This document shows, piece by piece, positions 37,101-44,851 of a stretch of DNA of 64,000 nucleotides (position 1 is its first letter; every line of letters starts with the position of its first letter). The notes below the pieces were generated by a model. That model ran no database searches. It was not told where the DNA came from and saw only the letters and a list, made by a program, of their open reading frames with translations. Position numbers and translations under genes: made by a program. Source of the stretch: Coprococcus aceti (GTDB lineage: Bacteria; Bacillota; Clostridia; Lachnospirales; Lachnospiraceae); assembly GCF_025567285.1 (NCBI RefSeq), contig NZ_JAOQJT010000013.1:19595-83594 (forward strand). Direction: 5' to 3'.

Positions 37101-37346
37101 AGCATATATGTTAAGTATGTTAAAGATACAAAGGTAAGTGGCTATGAGATTCAAACAGCTCTTGATAGCAAATTTAAAAAGTCTGTAAATACATATACAA
37201 TAAAGCCGTACTCGAAGTATAGAGTGACATTAACTAAGAAGCGGACTGGTAAAATCTATTATGTAAGGGTGAGAAGTTATAAGATCGTAGGATCACAGAA
37301 AATATATGGAAGTTATAGTGGTATAAAGAAGATAAAAGTTAAATAA
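34128..37346 (+). CDS. Secreted multi-domain amidase-like protein
   Basis: A 1072-residue exported protein. The signal sequence covers about residues 1-45 (KKRWISMIMAAVMIVTLVPF). Residues 48-180 resemble the putative amidase family (Amidase_6) with Cys76 (DGDCANFVSQ) and His137 (INHTTIIT). Then come a ricin-type beta-trefoil (about 303-434, with QLWHF, QKWFV and QKFTI), two fibronectin-III-like units (435-625), three direct repeats of about 80 residues (625-705, 716-797, 807-889; each with GNxGNGAVTY-like and PTKAGTY-like parts), a Big-like unit and a basic C-terminus. It probably cleaves or binds wall or mucosal glycopeptides. The gene is clearly more AT-rich than its neighbours, suggesting transfer or surface-gene drift. 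No LPxTG anchor. Confidence 0.82.
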   Translation: MSMNEKWNKGISLRKKRWISMIMAAVMIVTLVPFMPGKKAGKVEAAGYNIAAAVAYAKEWGGSKRNPAYKEYDGDCANFVSQCLKAGGLNVYDTWVPTLKDKLQAMGYTIIMNPTADQVDVGDVMFYDSTYTGEINHTTIITSKVNGVPKITGHTSDVIDGYYTNGSACPWRYGNYTCAAILHTSGISGEMTTPTITTNRECYIVGDKINITWNKTSSQSDFLHYWLIITNTDTGEECFGGATGSNGDVNANSYQFTIPEEGHYRIDIYAIPYNDKEHRQKKAVKTVSTYGYDSSIVNLGDDFYANIINTGNGKCLTADSDDNVTIRTASGQKNQLWHFRKRESGSYEIINNASDKALDDTNWGQENETNVGVYTRNNTTAQKWFVRGAEGAYFINASCGDAVLDIDSNGSADGTNVWLYEKNESSAQKFTIKKVATSLDTCNALGLTTIQGGFRLSWDTVSGATKYEVYRKKATDSDYSRIAVVSGEDIDTYEDKNCISGITYEYRVNAANDYCLGASGAECHGLYLDSTNASLVKYSADSVNISWDSVRGADGYNIYLYNQNDDTYSKVKDIANGSTTSCVISGLKQNTTYTYLVEAYGICTYENKNEIYTGCRSNILTIATKRILSNLAVKMSDWDLSGTASQPVLLGNDGNGAVTYTYAPEGSDVFTAEFPTKAGTYTVKAEVAETDRYCAGVATCTFTITDNNSKPAPVVKKSLDNLVLILDDWDISENASTPILTGNLGNGAVTYSYASVGSTEYTSAIPTKAGTYIIKAVVAETNEYYGGVATCKFTITDKYSSSQPVTKKSLNNLVLMMEGWHVGDRPSSPVLTGNDGKGKVTYTYSKVGSNKYSNTVPSNEGKYIIKAYVAETEDYYAGTATCVFEITKKPVVKKTQTITTNAANYTLVYGGKSVTIKAKTNGNGKISYKSSNNNVVSIDKTGKMIVKNTGKVTVSIYVAATSAYKAATKKVTVVVKPKIQAIKGIKSQKKSSIYVKYVKDTKVSGYEIQTALDSKFKKSVNTYTIKPYSKYRVTLTKKRTGKIYYVRVRSYKIVGSQKIYGSYSGIKKIKVK

Positions 37347-37361
37347 TTTTTATGCCATATA

Positions 37362-37404
37362 AAAAAACTACTCTGCAAAGCAATGCTTTGTGGAGTAGTT
37401 TTTT
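37362..37404 (+). terminator. Terminator of the secreted protein gene
   Basis: Stem AAAAAACTACTCTGCAAAGC/GCTTTGTGGAGTAGTTTTTT with a 3-base loop. The rest of the gap to 37549 shows only the direct repeat AAGCAAGAT at 12-base spacing before the second fic gene. Confidence 0.9.
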
Positions 37405-37549
37405 ATTTATTAGTTCGTGTCGTTGCATGTGTTGAATCTGAAAATGTCTGAGAAGAAATCTGGCTGTATTGTATATAAACCTCATTGAAAAACACATAAT
37501 AAATTGGTAAGATATTAAGCAAGATAATAAGCAAGATGGAGATGAACTG

Positions 37550-38542
37550 ATGAGCGGGTATATACCACCATATACGATCTCGAATAAAATGTTTGAACTT
37601 GTTTCAGAGATATCTGAAAAGGTTGGAAGGATTACCAGTCATAAAGAGCTGGAGTCAAAGCCACATTTGCGCAGAAACAACAGAATAAGATCGATTAATT
37701 CTTCGTTAAAGATAGAGGCAAATTCACTGTCATTAAGTGATGTCAGAGATGTAATAAACGGCCATCTTGTTCTTGGAGATCAAAAGGAAATACAGGAAGT
37801 GAAAAATGCATACGTAGCCTATGAGAAGATCCCCGAAATAGATCCGACAAGTATATCAGACCTGAAAAGGATTCATGGAATATTGACATACAGGACCGCC
37901 CGCGAGTCTGGTGTATTCCGAAAAGGCGATGAGGGAGTGCTTTCAGGCAGTGAGTGCATATTTGTAGCTCCTCCACCACATATGGTAAATGAGCTTATGA
38001 GAGATTTGATGCAGTGGGTTAAAGAAAATGAGGGAGTTATTCACCCACTTATTTTATCTGCAATATTTCATTATGAATTTGTGTTTATTCACCCATTTGC
38101 AGATGGAAATGGAAGAATGGCAAGATTGTGGCATACGGTTCTTCTGTATAGGTGGAGAAGCGTATTTGAATATATACCACTGGAGAGCCAGATTGAACGG
38201 TTTCAGAATGAATATTATGATGCGATAGCGGTATGCCATACAAAAGATAACTCGGACATATTTATAGAATTCATGCTCGATATGATAAATCAGATTCTGG
38301 ATGAAGTTGTATTGCAGGTAAACAGATCAAATTCTGAGGTTTCAGAGTATGTGAAGCGGATGCTGGCGGTCATGGAATATGAAGTGCCGTATACGTCAAA
38401 TTCCATAATGGAAGCGCTGGGGCTTAAGTCCAAAGAGACCCTTAGAAAAAATTATATAAATCCGGCGATGGAGCTTGGACTGATAAAGATGACATTGCCT
38501 GATAAACCTAACAGCAGAAATCAGAGATATGTAAAGCAGTAG
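37550..38542 (+). CDS. Second Fic domain protein
   Basis: A 330-residue Fic enzyme with motif HPFADGNGRMAR (catalytic His181) and an N-terminal inhibitory helix SSLKIEANSLS (Ser52-x3-Glu56), so it too is probably self-inhibited AMP transferase. The C-terminal about 70 residues resemble a winged helix (SNSIMEALGLKSKETLRKNY). It is not a recent duplicate of the protein at 16336, from which it differs in most positions outside the motifs. GGAG lies before the ATG. It lacks the CCCTTAA array of the first fic gene. It closes an AT-rich island. Confidence 0.92.
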   Translation: MSGYIPPYTISNKMFELVSEISEKVGRITSHKELESKPHLRRNNRIRSINSSLKIEANSLSLSDVRDVINGHLVLGDQKEIQEVKNAYVAYEKIPEIDPTSISDLKRIHGILTYRTARESGVFRKGDEGVLSGSECIFVAPPPHMVNELMRDLMQWVKENEGVIHPLILSAIFHYEFVFIHPFADGNGRMARLWHTVLLYRWRSVFEYIPLESQIERFQNEYYDAIAVCHTKDNSDIFIEFMLDMINQILDEVVLQVNRSNSEVSEYVKRMLAVMEYEVPYTSNSIMEALGLKSKETLRKNYINPAMELGLIKMTLPDKPNSRNQRYVKQ

Positions 38543-38667
38543 AAAAGTTATGTCATCAGGTAATGCAATAAAACAACTTTTCCATATCAAATAAACGAAA
38601 CTGACTGTAAAATATAAATTGTAAACAAAACACTAAAAGTTTGAAATACCCAACGGAGGTTAAACAC

Positions 38668-41436
38668 ATGGAAGATAGAGTACTTGACTGGGCAGTATAT
38701 GAGAAGACAGCCCGTGAGATGGCTGCAGAGGGACTGGTTCTGTTAAAGAACGACAACAAAGCTCTGCCACTTAAGCAGGGAGAGACGGTTTCTGTATTTG
38801 GACGTATGCAGAATCATTATTATAAGAGTGGAACCGGTTCAGGCGGCATGGTGAATGTTGCCAGAGTGGTAGGAATCCTTGATGCACTTAATGAGTGCAA
38901 GGATGTAAATGTCAATCAGAAACTGGCAGAGACTTATGCCGCATGGGATAAGGAACATCCTGTGGAGCTGGGACTTGGCTGGGGACAGGAGCCGTGGTCA
39001 CAGGCAGAGATGCCGGTTACAGAGGAGCTCGTGCAGGAGGCTGCCGGCGAGTCGGATTCGGCCATAGTGATAATCGCTAGGACGGCAGGCGAGGACAAGG
39101 ACAATACACTTGAAAAAGGAGCATTTATGCTCACTGATATAGAGACTGATATGCTTAGACTTGTCAGAGAGAATTTCCAGAAGATGGTCGTTCTCTTGAA
39201 TGTCGGCGGTCTTATAGATATGTCATTTCTTGACACGATTTCCCCGGATGCCTGCATGTATGTATGGCAGGGTGGAATGGTCGGAGGATATGGAGTGGCT
39301 GATGTCCTCGTAGGAGATGTCAGCCCTTCAGGAAAACTCACAGACACGATAGCCTACGATATCAAGGATTATCCTGCGTATGACAATTTCGGCGGCGAAG
39401 AGAGAAACTTCTACGCTGAGGATATCTATGTGGGATACCGTTACTTTGAGACATTTGCAAAGGATAAGGTCAGATATCCGTTTGGCTACGGATTGTCATA
39501 CACAGACTTCAAGATCGGCGTAAAACATGCAAGCCTGGATTTTGAAAAAGGTGTGGCGAATATCTGTGTCAAAGTCACAAATACAGGAAAGAGACTTGGC
39601 AAGGAGGTTGTCCAGGTGTACGGTGAGATGCCACAGGGCAGGCTTGGCAAGCCATCCAGAGTGCTCATTGATTTTGCGAAGACAAAGGAACTTGTTCCGG
39701 GACTCAGCGATGAGCTGAAGTTTGAGATTCCGCTTGACCGTATGGCATCATTTGACGATTCGGGAGTCACGGGCCATAGAAACTGTTATGTGCTTGAAGC
39801 TGGAGACTACACTATCCATGTAGGAAACAGCATAAGAAATACAACAGAGTGTCTGTTCTTTGAGCTTGCCGAGATTGTGGAGCTTCAGAAGCTTCAGGAG
39901 GCACTTGCACCTTATGAGAAGTTTGACCGCATGAAACCATTCTGTGATGAGAACGGCAGGATGCTTATAGAGTATGAGGAGACACCTCTAGTCACTGTTG
40001 ATATGTATGACAGGAGAGAGCAGGAACTGCCGGAGGAGATACCGGTTACTGGTGACAAGGGAATTATGCTTCTTGATGTAAGGGAAGGCAGGGCCACCAT
40101 GGATGAGTTCATAGCGCAGTTTGATGATGAGGATCTGGCATGCTTTGTCCGCGGCGAGGGAATGGGAAGTTCTCTTGTGACGGCGGGAACGGCGTCAGCA
40201 TTTGCCGGGGTATCGCCAAATTTGATCGCACATAAGATTCCGTCGGTGTGCTGTGATGACGGACCATCGGGAATGAGACTCGACTCAGGTATGAAGGCAT
40301 TCTCACTTCCAAATGGCACTCTGTGCGGATGTTCATTTAACAAAGAATTGAACACCAGACTGTATGCACTTCTCGGACTTGAGATGACAGCAAATAAGGT
40401 TGAGGTTCTTCTTGGACCGGGAATGAATATCCACCGTCACCCGCTTAATGGACGAAACTTTGAGTATTTCTCCGAGGATCCATACCTTACGGGTTCCATT
40501 GCAACTGCACAGTTAGAGGGACTTAAGTCCAGCGGCGTGTCCGGAACGATCAAGCATTTCTGCGGAAATAATCAGGAGTATCACCGCCATACGACGGACT
40601 CGGTCATCTCCCAGAGGGCACTCAGGGAGATATACCTGAAGGGATTTGAGATAGCTGTCAAGTCGGGATATGCCGACTCTGTTATGACAACATATGGTCT
40701 GGTAAATGGTCTCTACACCGCAGGAAGTTATGATCTGAATACCACGATACTCAGAAATGAGTGGGGATTTACAGGCGTGGTCATGACAGATTGGTGGGCA
40801 TCCATCAACCGCAGGGGTATGGAGCCGGATGCAAATGACTTTGCGACTATGATACAGGCACAGAATGACATGTATATGTGCTGCCCGGACGGCTCGAAGA
40901 ACATGGGCGGAGATAATGTCATAGAGGCACTTCAGGACGGACGTATATTGAGAGCTGAGCTTCAGAGAATTGCAAAGAATGTGTGTAACTTTGCCATGAA
41001 TACGAATGCATTTAAGCGTCTTGTGGGAGAGCCTGTAGAGGTAGAGATAATAAACCGTCCAAAGCAGGCGGACGATTTTTCAATTGATGATGTGGAATAC
41101 ATCAATGTCGACAGAGACATACTTATAGATCTGACAGAGAAGGCCAGCACCGCCGACACGAATTATGTCATAGCCCTTGATGTTGAACATCCGGGAGAGT
41201 ATGAGGTGAGCCTGAGGGGAAGCTCGACACTCGAAAAGCTTGCCCAGCTGCCGTGTACCCTGTTTTTCAACGGATTCCCTGTGAGCAACTTCACATTTAA
41301 CGGAACTGACGGCAAGGATGTTGTGATCAGGAAAGAGGTCAAATTTTACGGCAGATTCAATGTGCTCCGACTGTATGTGAAATCGAATGGACTTGATCTC
41401 AAGGATATTAAGTTCAGTTTTGAAAAAGAGTTTTGA
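38668..41436 (+). CDS. GH3 beta-glucosidase with inverted domain order
   Basis: A 922-residue cytosolic glycosidase. The nucleophile-bearing TIM barrel normally opens a GH3 enzyme, but here the alpha/beta sandwich comes first (ARTAGEDKDNTL, then YPFGYGLSYTDF and the FnIII-like part), and the barrel follows (HPLNGRNFEYFSEDP, KHFCGNNQE), with nucleophile Asp708 in VVMTDWW. This permuted order is known from beta-glucosidases of Ruminococcus and Butyrivibrio. It should remove terminal beta-linked glucose or xylose. No signal peptide. ATG 38668 follows CGGAGG; an in-frame TTG at 38641 is unlikely. Confidence 0.9.
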   Translation: MEDRVLDWAVYEKTAREMAAEGLVLLKNDNKALPLKQGETVSVFGRMQNHYYKSGTGSGGMVNVARVVGILDALNECKDVNVNQKLAETYAAWDKEHPVELGLGWGQEPWSQAEMPVTEELVQEAAGESDSAIVIIARTAGEDKDNTLEKGAFMLTDIETDMLRLVRENFQKMVVLLNVGGLIDMSFLDTISPDACMYVWQGGMVGGYGVADVLVGDVSPSGKLTDTIAYDIKDYPAYDNFGGEERNFYAEDIYVGYRYFETFAKDKVRYPFGYGLSYTDFKIGVKHASLDFEKGVANICVKVTNTGKRLGKEVVQVYGEMPQGRLGKPSRVLIDFAKTKELVPGLSDELKFEIPLDRMASFDDSGVTGHRNCYVLEAGDYTIHVGNSIRNTTECLFFELAEIVELQKLQEALAPYEKFDRMKPFCDENGRMLIEYEETPLVTVDMYDRREQELPEEIPVTGDKGIMLLDVREGRATMDEFIAQFDDEDLACFVRGEGMGSSLVTAGTASAFAGVSPNLIAHKIPSVCCDDGPSGMRLDSGMKAFSLPNGTLCGCSFNKELNTRLYALLGLEMTANKVEVLLGPGMNIHRHPLNGRNFEYFSEDPYLTGSIATAQLEGLKSSGVSGTIKHFCGNNQEYHRHTTDSVISQRALREIYLKGFEIAVKSGYADSVMTTYGLVNGLYTAGSYDLNTTILRNEWGFTGVVMTDWWASINRRGMEPDANDFATMIQAQNDMYMCCPDGSKNMGGDNVIEALQDGRILRAELQRIAKNVCNFAMNTNAFKRLVGEPVEVEIINRPKQADDFSIDDVEYINVDRDILIDLTEKASTADTNYVIALDVEHPGEYEVSLRGSSTLEKLAQLPCTLFFNGFPVSNFTFNGTDGKDVVIRKEVKFYGRFNVLRLYVKSNGLDLKDIKFSFEKEF

Positions 41437-41450
41437 TCTGAAAATAAATA

Positions 41451-41479
41451 TTGACATAGACTGCCATAGATGGTAACCT
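41451..41479 (+). promoter_or_regulatory. Promoter of the NiCo riboswitch and cation exporter
   Basis: TTGACA, 17 bases, TAACCT, about 40 bases before the conserved riboswitch core. Confidence 0.7.
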
Positions 41480-41516
41480 AAATTAACTCTTTGCACTGCA
41501 TATAAATCTACAGTAC

Positions 41517-41625
41517 AAACTGAGCAGACCATTGGTGTAAGCCAAGGAGTCGGGCCATCATGGCAGTGGAATCTTTACATCCACGGGACAGTAGTTACTA
41601 ATACTGAGTCGTGGGTGTTTTTTTA
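41517..41625 (+). promoter_or_regulatory. NiCo riboswitch with terminator
   Basis: The czcD/NiCo riboswitch binds Co2+ and Ni2+ and switches on efflux genes. Its conserved parts appear in order: ACTGAGCAGACC, the middle GTCGGGCC and the last CCACGGGACAGT. The expression platform is the hairpin CCACGGGACAGTA/TACTGAGTCGTGG followed by seven T (41581-41625). It shares the GGGACAG segment with the aptamer, so metal binding should prevent termination. The gene it controls is a cation diffusion facilitator, as expected. The rest of the gap (41626-41756) shows nothing further. Confidence 0.9.
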
Positions 41626-41756
41626 TACTCTTTTAGACATTCTATAAAATCTCCCACATATATTTAGTGATAAGAGCTTTCTGAAATTTATTGATCGCAC
41701 AGCATCGGTCTTTTGATTAAGGTGATTATCAATAGACTGGTGTTCATTAGGAAAGG

Positions 41757-42701
41757 ATGGCTGATTATATGGAAAGCGCAAACAAAATAAACACGATGGC
41801 GGCATCTGCCGTATCAGAGGATGAGTTTAAAAAGGTTGCAAATAAAGTATCGTTTATAACGATAGTACAGAACGTACTGTTGTCAGTATTCAAATTATTT
41901 GCGGGAATATTTGCACATTCAAATGCAATGATAAGTGATGCGGTACATTCAGCATCAGACGTGTTCAGCACCATAATAGTGATAATTGGAGTAAAACTAG
42001 CGTCGAAGGAATCCGACAAGGAGCATCCTTACGGCCATGAGAGGCTTGAGTGTGTGGCAGCGATCGTGTTGTCTATAGTGCTGCTGTATACCGGTATCAA
42101 GATCGGCTCGCAGGCGGTTAAGGACATAATCGGTGGCAATTACCAAAGCCTGCAGAAACCGGGGATGCTGGCACTGGTGGCGGCTGTTGTATCCATTGTC
42201 ACAAAGGAGATAATGTACTGGTACACAAGACACTATGCGAAGAAGATAGATTCAAGCGCACTTATGGCAGATGCATGGCATCACCGATCAGATGCGCTGT
42301 CATCGGTCGGCGCGCTTGTCGGTATCGGTGGTGCGATGATGGGATTCCCGGTTATGGATTCCATTGCAAGTATTGTTATCTTTGTATTCATAGCTAAGGC
42401 GGCATACGATATCTTCAAGGATGCCATGGATAAGATGGTGGATCACTCATGCGATGAAGAGACAGAGAAAGAGATGAGGGATTTTGTGCTCGCCCAGAAA
42501 GAAGTTCTCAGTGTTGATCTTCTTCACACAAGGATATTTGGCAACAAAATATATGTAGATGTGGAGATAGGTGTAAACGGTTCATATACATTAAGACATG
42601 CGCATGAGATAGCGGAAGAGGTCCATGAGGGAATAGAGAAGAATTTTCCAAAGGTAAAGCATGTGATGGTGCATGTCAATCCTGCGGATGTGGCAGAATA
42701 A
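41757..42701 (+). CDS. Cation diffusion facilitator, probably Co/Ni exporter
   Basis: CDF family antiporter of 314 residues that exports divalent metals in exchange for protons. Six membrane helices span about residues 30-220. Metal-site residues are in SNAMISDAVHSASD, HPYGHERLE and MADAWHHRSDALSS, and a cytosolic ferredoxin-like C-terminal domain ends in HVMVHVNPAD. Control by a NiCo riboswitch points to cobalt and nickel as physiological substrates. The start is uncertain between ATG 41757 and ATG 41769. Confidence 0.92.
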   Translation: MADYMESANKINTMAASAVSEDEFKKVANKVSFITIVQNVLLSVFKLFAGIFAHSNAMISDAVHSASDVFSTIIVIIGVKLASKESDKEHPYGHERLECVAAIVLSIVLLYTGIKIGSQAVKDIIGGNYQSLQKPGMLALVAAVVSIVTKEIMYWYTRHYAKKIDSSALMADAWHHRSDALSSVGALVGIGGAMMGFPVMDSIASIVIFVFIAKAAYDIFKDAMDKMVDHSCDEETEKEMRDFVLAQKEVLSVDLLHTRIFGNKIYVDVEIGVNGSYTLRHAHEIAEEVHEGIEKNFPKVKHVMVHVNPADVAE

Positions 42702-42723
42702 TCATAGATTGATAACGCAGAGT

Positions 42724-42759
42724 AAGGCACGGATCAGATTTGGTCTGTGTCTTATTTTT
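42724..42759 (+). terminator. Terminator of the cation exporter gene
   Basis: Stem AAGGCACGGATC/GGTCTGTGTCTT with several G-T pairs, then ATTTTT. Confidence 0.75.
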
Positions 42760-42853
42760 GTGTGTTGGAAGCTGCAAAACGAGTACCAAACCTGCAAATA
42801 GTCAAAAACAATCAAAATAATTCAGAAATCTTCAAAAATATGCAGAATAATGA

Positions 42854-42882
42854 TTGACAATCTTCATTTACGATGATATTAT
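42854..42882 (+). promoter_or_regulatory. Promoter of the fructose operon
   Basis: TTGACA, 17 bases, TATTAT, near consensus, followed by a 215-base leader full of TGA.TGAAA-type repeats. Confidence 0.8.
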
Positions 42883-42892
42883 GCATATAGAT

Positions 42893-42960
42893 TGATTGAA
42901 AGTGACTGAAATCAAGTAAAAATCACCTTGAAACAATCACAAATAATTGAAAACAGTCAA
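42893..42960 (+). promoter_or_regulatory. Repeated half-sites, candidate FruR operator
   Basis: Tandem TGATTGAAAG (42893) and TGACTGAAAT (42903) at a 10-base period, just behind the -10. They are followed by TTGAAACAATCA and ATTGAAAACAGTCA. A reverse-oriented cluster (AGTCAAAAACAATCAAAA, near 42798) lies upstream of the promoter. DeoR-family repressors bind such direct repeats, and the first gene of the operon is one. Confidence 0.55.
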
Positions 42961-43097
42961 AAAATATGTTATCCTAAAGAAAAGTTAAAAGCACCGGATG
43001 CAGATATATGCATTCTGAAAAGCCACGAAAAAAGAAAATACACAAACACGAAAACACATATACAGGAGACATACTTAAAAGGCAGGAGGCAATTATT

Positions 43098-43847
43098 ATG
43101 ATGACCGAGGATAGATACACAGCGATTTTAGATGCACTGAAAGAGAGAAAGTCTATGACAGTTGCAGAGTTCACGGAGATCACGGGAGCGTCAGAATCTA
43201 CTATAAGAAGAGATTTGATAGCTCTGGACGATATGGGTAAGATCAAGAGATTCCATGGTGGTGCCAAGGCGATTGAGCATGAATATATCACCAATGAGGC
43301 ACCGGTTTCAGCCAAGGCACAGCTCAACGTCGAAGAGAAAAGTGCCATTGCAAAATACGCGGCAACTATGATCAATGATGAAGATTTCATATTTATAGAT
43401 GCAGGAACCAGCACGGCTCTCATGATCGACTATATCGGCGAAACAAATGCTACATTTGTCACCAATGGAATAGCACATGCCAAGCGGCTTCTCAAGAAGA
43501 ACCTCAGAACGTATATGATAGGCGGACTTGTAAAGCCGATCACAGAGGCAATCATCGGAGCCGAGGCGGTCAATTCCATGAAAAAGTTCAATTTCACAAA
43601 GTGCTTTCTTGGAACAAATGGAATCCATATGGATTATGGATTCACAACGGTCGATGTGGAAGAGGCTATGGTGAAGATGGAAGCGGTGAACAGATCTTAT
43701 GCCAGCATAGTCCTTGCCGACAGCAGCAAGTTTGACAAGGTGACAGCGGTGACATTTGCGGCAATCGAAAAAGCCTGTATTATCACGGACAGACTTGTAA
43801 ATGATAAGTACATAGACGCCACAGTTGTAAAGGAGGTACTCAGATAA
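43098..43847 (+). CDS. fruR: DeoR-family regulator of the fructose operon
   Basis: A 249-residue repressor with an N-terminal helix-turn-helix (MTVAEFTEITGASESTIRRD) and a C-terminal sugar-phosphate sensor domain (DAGTSTALM, TNGIAHAKRL, ADSSKFDK) of the DeoR type. Relatives in fructose operons sense fructose 1-phosphate, the substrate of the next gene. ATG 43098 follows AGGAGG by eight bases; an ATG at 43101 is equivalent. The gene overlaps fruK by one base. Auto-control through the repeats at 42893 is likely. Confidence 0.92.
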   Translation: MMTEDRYTAILDALKERKSMTVAEFTEITGASESTIRRDLIALDDMGKIKRFHGGAKAIEHEYITNEAPVSAKAQLNVEEKSAIAKYAATMINDEDFIFIDAGTSTALMIDYIGETNATFVTNGIAHAKRLLKKNLRTYMIGGLVKPITEAIIGAEAVNSMKKFNFTKCFLGTNGIHMDYGFTTVDVEEAMVKMEAVNRSYASIVLADSSKFDKVTAVTFAAIEKACIITDRLVNDKYIDATVVKEVLR

Positions 43848-44749
43848 TGATTTATACGGTGACATTCAATCCAGCGCTCGATTATGTTGTCAAGATGGAC
43901 AGCCTTGAGCTTGGAATGGTGAACAGAAGTAAGTCAGAAACCATATTCTATGGCGGCAAAGGTATCAATGTCTCAACCGTACTTAAGAACATAGGAGTTG
44001 ATTCCGTAGCTCTCGGTTTTGTTGCCGGATTTACCGGTAAGGAGATCGAGGACGGAGTCAAGACCATGGGAGTTAAGACAGATTTTATCCAGCTGAAGAA
44101 TGGTCTCAGCAGGATAAATGTCAAGATCAAGGCAGAACAGGAGACAGAGATCAACGGACAGGGACCCGACATTAAGAAAGATGAGCTTCAGCAGATGTTT
44201 GACAAGCTGGACAAGCTCCAGTCGGGAGATTGCCTGATACTTGCGGGAACCATCCCTGCTTCACTTCCATCTGACATATACGAGCAGATCATGGAGAAAC
44301 TTATGAACAGGAACATCGACATCGTGGTGGATGCGACAAAGAATCTTCTGCTCAATGTATTGAAGTTCCATCCATTCCTCATCAAGCCGAATAACCATGA
44401 GCTTGGCGAGATGTTTGGAGTAGTCTTAAAGAGCGATGACGAGATCGTTGAGTATGCGAAGAAACTCCAGGTCATGGGTGCAAGAAATGTACTCATATCC
44501 ATGGCAGGGGACGGAGCAATACTCATCACAGAGACAGGAGAAGTTCACAAGATCGGAGTTCCAAAGGGAACGGTTGTGAACTCAGTAGGTGCAGGTGATT
44601 CCATGGTGGCAGGATTTACAGCAAGCTACCTGAAGGATCACGATTATATGGAAGCGCTGAAGAGAGGAACAGCAACAGGAAGTGCAACAGCATTTTCAGA
44701 AGGCCTTGCCACAGCGGACAAAGTAGAGGAGCTCTACAAGCAGTTATAG
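43847..44749 (+). CDS. fruK: 1-phosphofructokinase
   Basis: PfkB-family kinase that converts the fructose 1-phosphate made by the PTS to fructose 1,6-bisphosphate. The 300-residue protein has the sugar-binding GGKGINVSTVLKNIG, and the PfkB signature GTVVNSVGAGDSMVAGF with catalytic Asp in GAGDS. It starts within the stop codon of fruR (TAATG). fruA follows after 102 bases; a short gap sequence with no other gene fills 44750-44851. Confidence 0.95.
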   Translation: MIYTVTFNPALDYVVKMDSLELGMVNRSKSETIFYGGKGINVSTVLKNIGVDSVALGFVAGFTGKEIEDGVKTMGVKTDFIQLKNGLSRINVKIKAEQETEINGQGPDIKKDELQQMFDKLDKLQSGDCLILAGTIPASLPSDIYEQIMEKLMNRNIDIVVDATKNLLLNVLKFHPFLIKPNNHELGEMFGVVLKSDDEIVEYAKKLQVMGARNVLISMAGDGAILITETGEVHKIGVPKGTVVNSVGAGDSMVAGFTASYLKDHDYMEALKRGTATGSATAFSEGLATADKVEELYKQL

Positions 44750-44851
44750 TAAAACGTAGGTTTTCCGTCATGAGAAGGAATACTTACGAGAGAAACCACC
44801 GCATGACAGTATATGTGGATGCGGCTGATTATTTAAGAGGAGGTTACGCTT

